Assembly (NCBI RefSeq): GCF_900142715.1 | Contig: NZ_FRBX01000002.1 | Location: forward strand, 372,001-436,000 | From: Flavobacterium pectinovorum | GTDB taxonomy: Bacteria; Bacteroidota; Bacteroidia; Flavobacteriales; Flavobacteriaceae | Direction: 5' to 3' | Length of the DNA stretch: 64,000 bases | Shown: positions 45,301-54,552 of the stretch, piece by piece | How the letters are laid out: every line of letters starts with the position of its first letter | Position numbering within the stretch: the first letter of the stretch is position 1 | Notes under the pieces: model-generated | The model's input: only the letters and a program-made list of their open reading frames with translations | Databases searched by the model: none | What the model was told of the DNA's origin: nothing | Position numbers and translations under genes: made by a program

Positions 45301-47781
45301 GCTCAGTTCTGTTAAATTGGTATTTTTTGACAAATCGATCGTTGTCAAGATATTACCGCCGCAATTTAAAATATTCAAATCTTTAAAACTTTGAATTCCT
45401 GTAAGATCAGATATTAAGCTGCTTGCCACATTTAAAGAAGTTACACCCAAAACGCTTGATATGGCAATCTGACCATTTTTACCATCTTTATCAATGCCCA
45501 GTTGAATTAATTTATCTTCAAAATAAGAATCCGGAATTAAAACAGAGCAAGTAACTTCATTATAGCTTGCAATACTCTCTTTTGAATCTGCCCAATTTGT
45601 GTCAGAATAAGAAGCATTGTCTACTAAAATACAAGCCAGTTTTGGATTGTTTTTGAAATCAGGTTCAATCAGAAGATTGTTTTTTCCGTTTTTCAAATTC
45701 AGGTATTCAAGTTTATTTCTGTTACAATTTAAATTGATCAGAGTGGTGTTTTTTGAAAAATCCAATACCGCAAATTGATTGCCTCCACAGTCTAAAGTTG
45801 TTAAAACAGTATTCTTAGAAATATCTAATGATTTTAATTGATTCCCATTAAAATTAAAACTAAGCAGTTTTGTGTTTTTAGATACATTAATATTCAAAAA
45901 CTGATTGCTTGCACAATCGAAATTAATAAGATTCACATTCTGAGAAACATCAATAGAAGTTAAATTATTATTGCTGCAGATTAAATCTGTTAATAAAGTG
46001 TTTTTAGAAAGATTTAAAAAAATCAGATCATTTTTATCACAGTCTAAATAAGTCAGATCATAATTTTGAGAAAGATCTAAAATACTTATACTGTTTTCAA
46101 AACAGATTAACTTTTTCAAAGAGGTAAAATTTTCAATTCCCTTTAAATCACTAATTGAACTCGAAGATACGTCCAGAGTTGTTATTGTATTAATACTTGC
46201 AGTAAGCACCTTCCCGTCGATACTGCCCGAATCAATACCAAGAGCAATTAATTTAGTTTCAAATTTAACATCTGGAATTAAAGTATAAAGATCGCAAGTA
46301 GAATGATTAAAATTTGCCGAAGCATCTTTCTTGGCTCCCCAATTTGCATCAGAATATGCTTTGTTATCTACCAGAATACAGCTTAAAGATGGATTTGTTC
46401 TTAAATCAATCGTTTTTAAAATAGTATTGTTGTTATTCTTTAAATTCAAATCTGTCAATTTATTATTGGAACAGTTTAAACTTTTTAAAGAAGAATTTAA
46501 GCTAAAATCTAATTGCGTTATTTGATTAGAAGCACTCGAAAAATTAACCAATGCTAAATTTTTTGACATATCAAGTCCAGTCAATTCGTTCGAATCCACT
46601 TTTAGATCCGTCAAAGCAATATTATTTTTAATATCCAGATTAGTTAGCTTATTTGAAGACGCATCGATATTAAACAATTTTAGATTTTGAGAAAGATTTA
46701 AATTTGTTAGTTGATTAGATGGACAATACAAAACTTGTAAATCAGCAAAATCTTCGATTCCCGTTAAGTCTGCAATAGAACTCGATGCTATATCAAGCGA
46801 TCCAACTCTTGAAATATTAAATGTCAGTACTTTTCCGTTTTTTCCATCTTTATCAATTCCCTGAGCAATTAATTTATCCTCAAATTTTGAGTCAGGAATT
46901 GCTGTATAACCATAACAATTCGTACTAAAAACAGATGTAGCTTCTTTTAAACTTAGCCAATAACGATTAGAATATATTGGATCATCTACCTGAACACATG
47001 AAAGTCCATAATCTCGTCTTATATCAAAAATAGTAAAATTGACATTATTGCCGTTTTTTAAGTTTAAAGAAGTCAGAGAAGACACATCATTACATTTGAA
47101 TGAAGTTAATTTTGGACAATTAGAAATATCGATGCTTTTGATTCGTGAACCTGAACAATCAAAAGTAATTAACTCCTTATTTTTAGAAAGATCTAATGCC
47201 GTTAATGTTGGATTCGAGCAGATTAGACTTTTCAATGCTGTATTACTAGTAACATCTAAACTTGTTATTGGACTAAATGAACTGTAAACATCGGTCAACA
47301 ATACATTTTTAGAAATATCTATACTTGTAATTTTATTAGTACCAAAATAAAAGGTTTTTAAGGCAGTATTGCTAGTGACATCTAAACTAACTAACTCATT
47401 TTTTTGAAGATCTAACCAATTCAGGTTAATATTCTTTGAAAGATCAATTGTAGTTAACTTATTAGAGGAAGCTGACAAAGAGGTCAAAGCTGTTAATTTC
47501 GTAATATCTAATGTTGTAACGTTATTTTCAGCACAGCTAAGGGTTACTAAACTAACAAAGTCCTGAATACCTGTTAAATCAGTAATAGAACTATTATGTA
47601 CATCTAAAACTGTTAATTTTGAAATTTTAGACGTAAGTACTTGTCCGTCAGTAACACCAGAATCAATTCCTGAAGAGATTAATTTTTTCTCAAAATTAAT
47701 ATCCGGGATCAGCGTATATTGCGCATAAATTGAAAAATTTGATAAGAATAGAAATAAAATTAAGAGTAAAGTTTTTCTCAT
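42319..47781 (-). CDS. Giant T9SS-secreted modular leucine-rich-repeat protein (LRR1)
   Basis: The 1820-residue protein has a signal peptide (about 1-21) and seven LRR modules starting near residues 22, 292, 497, 744, 1037, 1245 and 1431. It ends in a T9SS type A sorting domain (about 1745-1820, ATIYPNPTNGEVNIS). Each module has an opening cap (YTLIPDxxFExKLIxxGID), about 21-residue repeats (LDxSKNTxLTxLxCxxNxLT) and a closing cap (LxCIxVDDxxYSxxNWxxxK). Several caps carry DTDGINGK or DKDGKNGK, which resemble calcium loops. It is probably a surface or secreted binding protein. A good promoter and a strong terminator make it a single-gene unit. Confidence 0.92.
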   Translation of the reverse strand: MRKTLLLILFLFLSNFSIYAQYTLIPDINFEKKLISSGIDSGVTDGQVLTSKISKLTVLDVHNSSITDLTGIQDFVSLVTLSCAENNVTTLDITKLTALTSLSASSNKLTTIDLSKNINLNWLDLQKNELVSLDVTSNTALKTFYFGTNKITSIDISKNVLLTDVYSSFSPITSLDVTSNTALKSLICSNPTLTALDLSKNKELITFDCSGSRIKSIDISNCPKLTSFKCNDVSSLTSLNLKNGNNVNFTIFDIRRDYGLSCVQVDDPIYSNRYWLSLKEATSVFSTNCYGYTAIPDSKFEDKLIAQGIDKDGKNGKVLTFNISRVGSLDIASSSIADLTGIEDFADLQVLYCPSNQLTNLNLSQNLKLFNIDASSNKLTNLDIKNNIALTDLKVDSNELTGLDMSKNLALVNFSSASNQITQLDFSLNSSLKSLNCSNNKLTDLNLKNNNNTILKTIDLRTNPSLSCILVDNKAYSDANWGAKKDASANFNHSTCDLYTLIPDVKFETKLIALGIDSGSIDGKVLTASINTITTLDVSSSSISDLKGIENFTSLKKLICFENSISILDLSQNYDLTYLDCDKNDLIFLNLSKNTLLTDLICSNNNLTSIDVSQNVNLINFDCASNQFLNINVSKNTKLLSFNFNGNQLKSLDISKNTVLTTLDCGGNQFAVLDFSKNTTLINLNCNRNKLEYLNLKNGKNNLLIEPDFKNNPKLACILVDNASYSDTNWADSKESIASYNEVTCSVLIPDSYFEDKLIQLGIDKDGKNGQIAISSVLGVTSLNVASSLISDLTGIQSFKDLNILNCGGNILTTIDLSKNTNLTELSIPSNKLTNLDLSKNTALTKLTCYSNSFTNLDFSSNTALTTLSCDRNKLTSLNVSKNKMLTYLDCSQNQLAALDVTQNTALVNLNCSTNQLTNLNISKNTTLTWFLCNLNKIETLDVSGNLELKQLSCTDNKLKNLDASKNIALTIFECSTNNLESINVKNGNNNKIIRASFGYNPTLNCILVDNAAVATANYVTWKKDKEATYSDTFCDTAFTLIPDSNFEDKLIEYEIDTDGKNGKVLTKSIASITQLFIISSSISDLTGIQDFKSLELLNCEDNKLTSLDVSKNVLLTSLYCGKNKLTTLDVSKNILLNELICGNNQLTNLDLSSNPDMNALRCDNNQLKNLDFTKNTKLGTLYCNSNQLESLNLKNGNNIDLYDTNFTSNPKLTCILVDNAVYSNYNWKTSKDNIAVYSTTPCQAAYTLVPDVNFEKKLIDLGIDTDGINGKVLTSSINTVTTLNVSSAFISDLTGIQSFTNLESLNCSSNKFSTVDLSKNTKLTSLIINNNYGLNQLDLTANTALISLDCNSSYISYLDLSKNKALTFIDCSNNNLVSLNLKNGNNKNLNLNSIFVKNSNLTCIIVDDETYANQKWLDLKDGTANYSLDCINYTLIPDSNFEQKLISLGIDTDGLNGKIATSNISKVTYLDLSNSNIKDLTGIEKFTALTYLDCNFNQISNINVSQNKLLTKLSLHDNQLTSLDVSSNKDLYNLTFSLNQIKTIDLSQNKNLHIVAADRNLLNNIDVSANPAIEILFCGSNNLTTINISNLPNLIALECSLNNISELNVSKNSKLEDLYCYNNQIKALDLRNNPELIHLSASSNQLTTLDLSNNKKLTLAHVIFNPLISLNIQNGNNKNFALPSNTGKKSDSGLYTTFLGLTTLSCIQVDDAAYSNANWSNIKESTTTYANTCKTLGVDDTVFTKATIYPNPTNGEVNISNIILEKANVFNELGQLVKTFSLDPNNTNNTINLSGLPKGVYYIYLINGDVASAKKIIVE

Positions 47782-48189
47782 ATAGTTCTGGGTTATTAGA
47801 AAGTATCGTTTTTTGATTTAAATATATTTTTTTCTGCAAATTTGACAAAGCCGGAATTGTTGATCTTGCTTTAAAAATAAAAGCAGCATAAGTAGTTTTA
47901 TACTACCAAATTGCATTTGATTTTAGGCAGTACAAGTATACAAATAAGAATTGAAGTTTTATTAGGTAAAAACGAATTGAAAAGATTAATTGAATTTAAG
48001 TTTACAAGCTGTATGGCTTGTTTTAAATTCCAACAAAAAGAGATAATGTAAATAAAAGCTTTCTTTTACATTAAAAAAGCATCTAAATTGCTACAAATAA
48101 ATCATAACACAGTGTTAACAGTTAGTTTTTTGTAACAAAAAAGTATAATTTAGACCCATCTTTTAACTTTACATTTATAATATAGATAC
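47782..48189. other. Gene-free gap, 408 bp, between divergent genes
   Basis: It holds the LRR1 promoter (47819-47848) and the upstream region of the S8 peptidase. For the latter I see only imperfect -7 candidates (TAATTTAG, TACATTTA). A small palindrome GTAGTTTTATACTAC lies at 47892-47906. Nothing codes. Confidence 0.5.
47819..47848 (-). promoter_or_regulatory. Bacteroidota-type promoter for LRR1
   Basis: On the minus strand TTG (47846-47848), 19-bp spacer, TATATTTA (47819-47826), one mismatch from TAnnTTTG, about 38 bp before the start. Confidence 0.55.
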
Positions 48190-49806
48190 ATGAGTCATAT
48201 AAAACCTCTCAAATTATCTGCTTTTGCATTACTTGTTTTAGCAGGTTGCAGCGCTACTATGCAAGCGCAAGTTTCAACTTCTAAAGAATTTATTACAGCT
48301 CCTTTAGCGGTTGTTAAAAAAACTCCGGTTACCGAAAATGAATTAAAAAGATGGAGTCATCTTGATTTAATCAAAGATTCTATTCCGGGAATGAGTGTTG
48401 ATAAGGCTTATGCCGAATTATTACAAGGAAAAACAGGTAAAAAAGTAATTGTAGGTATCGTTGATTCTGGTGTTGATATTGAGCACGAAGATTTGAAAGG
48501 AATGATCTGGACAAATCCTAAAGAAATTGCTGGTAACGGAATCGATGATGATAAAAACGGATTTATAGATGATGTTCACGGATGGAATTTCCTTGGAAAT
48601 GCTGTCGCTGAAAATCTTGAAATGACCCGTATCATCAAAAAGAAAGATGACGGATCTGCTGAATACAAAAATGCATTAGCTCAGTATACTGAAAAATACG
48701 AGAAAGCATTAAAAGATAAAGAACAGGTAGATTTTTTATTAGATGTTCACGCAACGATTAAAAAAGAGTTAAATAAAACAACTTACAAAGTTGAAGATCT
48801 AAGCGCTATTACTTCTACAGACCCAAAAGTGACAAGAAGTAAAATGATCATGACTCAGGTTTTTACAAATGCAGGGCCAACTTTTGATCCTGAAGCTGAT
48901 TTTGAAGAATACAGAGAACAAGTTTACGATCAGTTAAATTACAACTTAAATAAAGAATTTGACGGGAGAAAAGTTGTAGGAGATAATCCTGAAGACATTA
49001 AAGACAATCATTATGGTAATAATATTGTTTTTGGTCCGGACAAAGAAAAAGCACTTCACGGAACACACGTTGCAGGAATTATTGCGCAAATTCGCGGTAA
49101 TAATTTAGGCGGAGACGGAGTTGCTTCAAATGTTGAAATCTTAACCGTAAGAGCCGTTCCTGATGGGGATGAGTACGATAAAGATATCGCATTGGCCATT
49201 CGCTATGCGGTGGATAACGGAGCAAAAGTAATCAACGGAAGTTTCGGAAAAAGCTTTTCTCCGCACAAACAATGGGTTTACGATGCCATAAAATATGCTA
49301 AGAAAAAAGATGTTTTAATTGTTCACGCTGCTGGTAATGACGGTTATAATATCGACGAAACAAAAAACATTAACTATCCAAATGATTCAGAAGATAACAT
49401 CAAAGAATTTTCAGATAATGTAATTACTATTGGAGCCATTAATAAATCTTATGGAGAAAGCGTAATTGCTAATTTTTCTAACTTCGGAAAAATAAATGTA
49501 GATGTTTTTGCTCCGGGTGAAGAAATTTATGCAACCGTTCCAAACAATAAATACAAATACTTGCAAGGAACATCGATGGCATCACCAAATGCTGCCGGAG
49601 TTGCTGCTTTAATTAGATCATATTATCCAAAATTAAAAGCTTCACAAGTAAAACAAATTTTAATGGATTCAGGAGTTGCACTTCCTGGAACAGTTGCTTT
49701 GGGAGAAAATAGCGAAATAAAACCAGCAGCAGAGTCATCAAAAACAGCTAAAATGGTAAATGCTTACAATGCATTATTAATGGCTGAAAAAATGTCTAAA
49801 AAATAA
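48190..49806 (+). CDS. S8-family serine peptidase, predicted lipoprotein
   Basis: The 538-residue subtilase has a lipoprotein-like signal (LVLAGC, Cys20). The triad is Asp92 (GIVDSGVDIEHED), His293 (HGTHVAG) and Ser462 (GTSMASPNAAG); Asn383 in AAGNDG is the oxyanion residue. The Asp-His distance (about 200 residues) is far larger than in subtilisin, owing to an inserted charged helical segment (about 140-285), a feature I know from Bacteroidota members. It should act in the envelope. A terminator separates it from the M1 peptidase. Confidence 0.93.
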   Translation: MSHIKPLKLSAFALLVLAGCSATMQAQVSTSKEFITAPLAVVKKTPVTENELKRWSHLDLIKDSIPGMSVDKAYAELLQGKTGKKVIVGIVDSGVDIEHEDLKGMIWTNPKEIAGNGIDDDKNGFIDDVHGWNFLGNAVAENLEMTRIIKKKDDGSAEYKNALAQYTEKYEKALKDKEQVDFLLDVHATIKKELNKTTYKVEDLSAITSTDPKVTRSKMIMTQVFTNAGPTFDPEADFEEYREQVYDQLNYNLNKEFDGRKVVGDNPEDIKDNHYGNNIVFGPDKEKALHGTHVAGIIAQIRGNNLGGDGVASNVEILTVRAVPDGDEYDKDIALAIRYAVDNGAKVINGSFGKSFSPHKQWVYDAIKYAKKKDVLIVHAAGNDGYNIDETKNINYPNDSEDNIKEFSDNVITIGAINKSYGESVIANFSNFGKINVDVFAPGEEIYATVPNNKYKYLQGTSMASPNAAGVAALIRSYYPKLKASQVKQILMDSGVALPGTVALGENSEIKPAAESSKTAKMVNAYNALLMAEKMSKK

Positions 49807-49828
49807 TACCATAAATATACTAATCCAG

Positions 49829-49850
49829 TGGAAGAGTGCGAACTCTTCCA
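49829..49850 (+). terminator. Terminator between S8 and M1 peptidase genes
   Basis: Perfect stem TGGAAGAGT / ACTCTTCCA with GCGA tetraloop, followed by TTTTTTATTA, 22 bp past the S8 stop and 19 bp before the M1 start. Confidence 0.85.
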
Positions 49851-49868
49851 TTTTTTATTATAAAAATC

Positions 49869-51749
49869 ATGCATAAAATTATTCTACTTTCTTTTTTGAG
49901 TTTTGGTTTAAACTCAGCTTTTGCACAAAGCGCTCCGTATTGGCAACAACATGCCGATTATAAAATGGAGGTTTCGATGGATGTAAAAAACTATCAGTAC
50001 AAAGGAAAACAAGAATTGGTTTATACCAATAATTCTCCTGATACTTTAAGAAAGGTGTTCTATCATTTATTTCCAAATGCATTTCAGCCAGGAAGTGAAA
50101 TGGATGCCCGCCTTCATTTTATAAAAGATCCGGACGGAAGAATGGTCAATAAAATAAAAGGTGCTGATGGAAAAGATGTAAAACAAAGCAGAATTGAAAC
50201 TTTAAAACCAAATGAAATCGGTTTTTTAAAAATTAACAATCTTAAACAAGATGGTGTTTCGGCCCAAACAAGAGTTTCAGGAACAATTCTGGAAGTAACT
50301 TTGGCGAAACCAATTTTACCAAATTCTAAATCAACTTTTACATTAGATTTTGACGGACAAGTTCCCGTACAAGTTCGTCGTTCAGGACGTAATAATTCTG
50401 AAGGAGTTGAATTGTCAATGTCGCAATGGTATCCAAAATTAGCCGAATTTGATTTCGAAGGCTGGCACGCAGATCCATACATTGCCAGAGAATTTCACGG
50501 TGTTTGGGGTAATTTTGATGTAAAAATTACAATCGATAAAGAGTATACTATTGGAGGTTCAGGATATTTGCAGGATAAAAACGAAATTGGTCACGGTTAC
50601 GAAGATGCCGGTGTAACGGTTACATATCCTAAAAAGGCAAAAACATTAACGTGGCATTTTATAGCGCCAAATGTTCATGATTTTACCTGGGCGGCTGATA
50701 AAGAATATACGCACGATATTGTAAAAGGACCAAATGATGTCGATTTGCATTTCTTCTACAAAAACAATCCAAAAACAACCGCAAACTGGAAACAATTAGA
50801 ACCTCTAATGGTGAAAGTTATGGAGTATTACAATCACAGAGTTGGACAATATCCATACAAACAATATTCATTTATTCAAGGTGGAGATGGCGGAATGGAA
50901 TATGCAATGTGTACGCTAATGTTAGGAAACGGAACGCTGGAAGGAATTCTGGGAACTGCAACACATGAATTAGGACATTCCTGGTTTCAGCATATTTTAG
51001 CTTCAAACGAATCTAAACACCCATGGATGGATGAAGGTTTTACAACCTATATTGAAGATAGCGCTTTGAATGAATTAAAAGGAGATAAAAAAGAAGTAAA
51101 TCCGTTTAAAGGAAATTATGCTGCTTATTATCAATTGGTTCAATCAGGAAAAGAGCAGCCACAAACAACACATGGTGATCGTTACGATGAAAACAGACCT
51201 TATAGTATTTCATCTTATATAAAAGGAAGTATCTTTTTATCGCAATTAGAATATGTAATTGGAAAAGAAAATCTTGACGCTACTTTAAAAAGATATTTTA
51301 ATGATTTCAAATTCAAACACCCAACTCCAAATGATATCAAAAGATCGGCAGAAAGAGTTTCAGGAGCTGAGTTAGATTGGTATTTAATCGACTGGGCTCA
51401 AACAGCCAATACAATTGATTACGGCATAAAAGATGTTGCTGATAATGCAGGAAAAACAACGGTTACTCTGGAAAGAATTGGAAGAATGCCAATGCCAATA
51501 GATTTAAAAGTAGAATATACAGACGGAACTTCTGAAAACTTCTACATTCCGTTAAGAATGATGAATTTCATCAAACCGAATCCAAATCCAAACGAAAAAA
51601 GAACCGTTTTAGAAGATTGGGCTTGGGCACAGTCAAACTATAGTTTTGCAATCGATAAAAACAAAGAAGCAATCAAAAAAATCACAATTGATCCAAGCGG
51701 ATTAATGGCTGATATAAAAGCTCCCAATAATGTTTTTGAAGTGAAATAA
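49869..51749 (+). CDS. M1-family zinc metallopeptidase
   Basis: I start at the ATG at 49869, giving 626 residues with a signal peptide ending SAFAQ (about residue 20); an in-frame GTG at 49836 lies inside the terminator and is unlikely. The zinc motif is HELGH (His366, Glu367, His370) with the third ligand Glu389 in WMDEGFTTY, and the substrate-binding segment QGGDGGMEYAMCT precedes it. It is an exported aminopeptidase of the DUF3604-free bacterial M1 type. It follows the S8 peptidase after a terminator, so expression is probably independent. Confidence 0.93.
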   Translation: MHKIILLSFLSFGLNSAFAQSAPYWQQHADYKMEVSMDVKNYQYKGKQELVYTNNSPDTLRKVFYHLFPNAFQPGSEMDARLHFIKDPDGRMVNKIKGADGKDVKQSRIETLKPNEIGFLKINNLKQDGVSAQTRVSGTILEVTLAKPILPNSKSTFTLDFDGQVPVQVRRSGRNNSEGVELSMSQWYPKLAEFDFEGWHADPYIAREFHGVWGNFDVKITIDKEYTIGGSGYLQDKNEIGHGYEDAGVTVTYPKKAKTLTWHFIAPNVHDFTWAADKEYTHDIVKGPNDVDLHFFYKNNPKTTANWKQLEPLMVKVMEYYNHRVGQYPYKQYSFIQGGDGGMEYAMCTLMLGNGTLEGILGTATHELGHSWFQHILASNESKHPWMDEGFTTYIEDSALNELKGDKKEVNPFKGNYAAYYQLVQSGKEQPQTTHGDRYDENRPYSISSYIKGSIFLSQLEYVIGKENLDATLKRYFNDFKFKHPTPNDIKRSAERVSGAELDWYLIDWAQTANTIDYGIKDVADNAGKTTVTLERIGRMPMPIDLKVEYTDGTSENFYIPLRMMNFIKPNPNPNEKRTVLEDWAWAQSNYSFAIDKNKEAIKKITIDPSGLMADIKAPNNVFEVK

Positions 51750-51767
51750 TTTACTTGATAAAATAAC

Positions 51768-51801
51768 AAAAGCCCTTAAAATTAATTTTTTAAGGGCTTT
51801 T
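51768..51801. terminator. Bidirectional terminator between M1 peptidase and DUF418 gene
   Basis: Perfect 14-bp arms AAAAGCCCTTAAAA and TTTTAAGGGCTTTT with a 6-base loop; the genes converge here. Confidence 0.9.
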
Positions 51802-51817
51802 CTATTCAGTAATGAAT

Positions 51818-53020
51818 CTATAAAACAGGTTTTATATCAGTTACAATATCATTTTGTCTATTCTTTTTTAAAGGAAACATTTTTCTGTAACTTAATACTC
51901 TCCATAGCCATTCAACCGGGCCATAATTGAATTTTGAAAGCCACCATTTGCTTATAAACAACTGAATTGTAAAAACAAAAACAGCCAAGAAAAAGTAAAA
52001 CCAATAAGGCAGTGTATTGTAAATTTTGAAACCAATTCCTGAGAAAAGAAAACACGCAATAATATTTTGCATCAGATAATTGGTCAGCGTCATTTTACCG
52101 CTTACTCTAAAATAACTAAAAATTGTTTTCAGTTTTCCGTTGGTATACAACAAACAAATTCCAGACGAAATACAAAGCATCGTATTTATTATGATCCACA
52201 AAACGGGATGAAAAACCGTGAAAATTATTTTCTGCTTAATTGCAATTTCAAAAAGAGCACCTGCAATTATGGCCAGAATTAACGTAATTAAAAAAGTTCT
52301 TTTTAATAGTTTTTTAAATTCAGGTAAACGATTAAAAAAGTTAATTTTTTGGGCATAAAAACCTAAAAGCATAAGAGCAAACATCACAACATGAACCGTA
52401 ACAGCATAACGAAGACTAATCATTTCCTGATAATAAGTTCCCAGTAAGTTAAATTGAAATACATCCAGCCAATTATCAGAATAAAATAGTTTTAAATATT
52501 TAGCCGTAGACTGTACATCGGGTAATGTTTGTTTTATCGAATTAATATAAGCGCTAAGAAACGGAACAGATAAAAGAAGTATTCCGCAAGTTATTAAAAT
52601 TGTTTTTGGAGAACTTCTGTAAAAGAACAAAAGTAACAACCCTAAAAAAGCATAATCTTTTAAGATATCGCCCAGCCAAAAAGCAGAATTTATAAAAGCA
52701 AAAAGAAATAAAATAAACATTCTCCAGCAAAAAAAGGAAACAGGATTTTTACCTTTTTCTGCAACATTATTAATAAGAACTGCAAATCCGTAGCCAAATA
52801 AAATGCTTAACAAAGTCCAGGATTTAGCAGAAAAAAAATAAAGATTGAAATAACTGATAATCTCAGAAAAAATGCCTTTTTTCATGATAAACCGTTCTAA
52901 TCCAATGTAGCGGAAATCAACATAATTTCCTATTGCAACTCCCAATAAAGCCCAGCCTCTTAAAATATCAACAATAGCGGTTCTTTTATCTTCCTGAACG
53001 GGCTGAAATGAATTTGTCAT
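51818..53020 (-). CDS. DUF418 membrane protein (paralogue A)
   Basis: The 400-residue protein has about nine to ten hydrophobic helices. It opens with KRTAIVDILRGWALLGVAIGN, the DUF418 N-terminus (about 12-32), and ends with the DUF418 signature KWWLSKFNYGPVEWLWR (about 363-379). The family is related to acyltransferase-3-like membrane proteins and its activity is unknown. It is a paralogue of the next gene (53167-54363), same strand, 146 bp apart. Many segments are identical, such as GKLKTIFSYFRVSGKMTLTNY compared with the other copy's FSYFSAGGKMTLTNY. Confidence 0.88.
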   Translation of the reverse strand: MTNSFQPVQEDKRTAIVDILRGWALLGVAIGNYVDFRYIGLERFIMKKGIFSEIISYFNLYFFSAKSWTLLSILFGYGFAVLINNVAEKGKNPVSFFCWRMFILFLFAFINSAFWLGDILKDYAFLGLLLLFFYRSSPKTILITCGILLLSVPFLSAYINSIKQTLPDVQSTAKYLKLFYSDNWLDVFQFNLLGTYYQEMISLRYAVTVHVVMFALMLLGFYAQKINFFNRLPEFKKLLKRTFLITLILAIIAGALFEIAIKQKIIFTVFHPVLWIIINTMLCISSGICLLYTNGKLKTIFSYFRVSGKMTLTNYLMQNIIACFLFSGIGFKIYNTLPYWFYFFLAVFVFTIQLFISKWWLSKFNYGPVEWLWRVLSYRKMFPLKKNRQNDIVTDIKPVL

Positions 53021-53166
53021 AAATTAAAATGGTTTTTTGGTATAAAATGCTTTTGGTTTAATGTATTCAAATGTAAGAAAATAATCAGAAAATCAATTTT
53101 TATAACATTATGTGAAATCAAAATATGAGATAAAAAAATCTCGAAATAAATTCAGCATTTCTTGTT

Positions 53167-54363
53167 TTAGACTGTTCTTACTTCCGAAATAATTTCCGAT
53201 TGTTTTTTCTTCTTAAACGGAAATAATTTTCGATAACTGGCACATCTCCAAAGCCATTCAATTGGTCCGTAATTGTATTTAGACAACCACCATTTACTTA
53301 TAAATAATTGAAGAATAAAGACAAAAATAGCCAGTGCAAAGAAAAACCAATAGGGCATTGTAGCTTTGATTCCCAAACCAATTCCGGAAAAAATAAGAGC
53401 CGCCAGAATATTTTGAGCAATATAATTGGTCAAAGTCATTTTGCCGCCAGCACTAAAATAACTGAAAATCGTTTTGAGTTTTCCATTAACGAATAACAGC
53501 GTAATTCCGGTTGCAATAAAAACCATTGTACTTAAAATTAGCCAGAAATACGGGTGGAAAAATTTAAGAAAACCCGCTTTGTATTCAATAGCGACGAAGA
53601 AAACAACACCAATTATAACGGCAATAACTAAACTGCTTATAAGTACATATTTCAAAAGTTTTTTCATTTCGTTTAACCTGTCAAAAAAGTTTAATTTTTG
53701 AAGCATAACCCCAAAAAGCATACAGCCGAGCATTACAACATGGGCGGTAATGGCATAGCCTGGAGCAATGATTTGTTGGTAAAAAGAAGCCAATAAATTA
53801 AATTTAAAAAACTCCAGCCAGTTTCCGGAATAATACAATTTTAAATATTCAGGATTTGAAATAATGTCTATTCTTTCAAAATTAAAGCTTTTGATGTAAG
53901 CCATTACAAAAGGAATAATAAGAATAAGGACAGCAGAAATAATACCTAATGTTTTTGCCGAACATTTATAAAAAAGCAATAGTACAAGTCCTAAAAAAGC
54001 ATAATCTTTTAATATGTCCCCAAACCAAAAAGCAGAATGAATAAAAGCCAGTATAAAAAGCAAAAACATTCGCCAGCTAAAAAAAGTAACAGGGTTTTTA
54101 CCCTTTTCGGTGACATTATTAATTAAAATAGCAAAGCCATAGCCAAATAAAATGGTTAATAAAGTCCATGATTTTCCTGCGAAAAAAAACTGATCAAACT
54201 TAGATAATATTTCAGATAAAACACTATTGGTTTCATTTGGCACACTAATGTGCGGAAGACCGCAATAATTGCCAATAACTACACCTAATATAGCCCAGCC
54301 ACGAAGAATATCGACAATAGCAGTTCTTTTGCCTTGTTCGATAGGATGATAAGAATTTGTCAT
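53167..54363 (-). CDS. DUF418 membrane protein (paralogue B)
   Basis: The 398-residue protein has the same architecture as its downstream neighbour: KRTAIVDILRGWAILGVVIGN at the N-terminus, some ten hydrophobic helices, and KWWLSKYNYGPIEWLWR near the C-terminus. The two share long identical blocks and even the same start region (MTNS), which shows a tandem gene duplication. The 146 bp between them suggests separate or partly shared transcription. The role of DUF418 in envelope biology is unknown; two divergent copies may have different substrates. Confidence 0.88.
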   Translation of the reverse strand: MTNSYHPIEQGKRTAIVDILRGWAILGVVIGNYCGLPHISVPNETNSVLSEILSKFDQFFFAGKSWTLLTILFGYGFAILINNVTEKGKNPVTFFSWRMFLLFILAFIHSAFWFGDILKDYAFLGLVLLLFYKCSAKTLGIISAVLILIIPFVMAYIKSFNFERIDIISNPEYLKLYYSGNWLEFFKFNLLASFYQQIIAPGYAITAHVVMLGCMLFGVMLQKLNFFDRLNEMKKLLKYVLISSLVIAVIIGVVFFVAIEYKAGFLKFFHPYFWLILSTMVFIATGITLLFVNGKLKTIFSYFSAGGKMTLTNYIAQNILAALIFSGIGLGIKATMPYWFFFALAIFVFILQLFISKWWLSKYNYGPIEWLWRCASYRKLFPFKKKKQSEIISEVRTV

Positions 54364-54488
54364 TTGATTAACGTTTTTGTTGTGATTTGATTGATGATTT
54401 TAGATAAATTTGAATTTATTCTGATACAGCCAAAAATAAGAAATTATGCAATCGAATAATTATCTTTAAAATATCTTTCATAAAAAAA

Positions 54489-54526
54489 GCGTGATAATCT
54501 AAAGAATTACTTTCAGATTATCACGC
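54489..54526 (-). terminator. Terminator after the SDR dehydrogenase gene
   Basis: Perfect 12-bp arms GCGTGATAATCT (54489-54500) and AGATTATCACGC (54515-54526), followed on the minus strand by TTTTTTTA. Confidence 0.87.
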
Positions 54527-54552
54527 CTTAAAGGGTTGATGAATATTGGAGC

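Noticed and set aside
42938..47287. Several plus-strand open frames of 60-85 codons opposite LRR1
   Set aside because: They are by-products of the repetitive minus-strand codons; none has a family pattern, signal or spacing of a gene.
38397..47781. Regular DNA repeats with a period near 63 bp, at first sight like a CRISPR or satellite array
   Set aside because: The period is three times 21, the repeats vary, and a single long reading frame encodes leucine-rich repeats throughout.
49836..49868. GTG start for the M1 peptidase
   Set aside because: The GTG lies inside a terminator hairpin; the ATG at 49869 begins a proper signal peptide.
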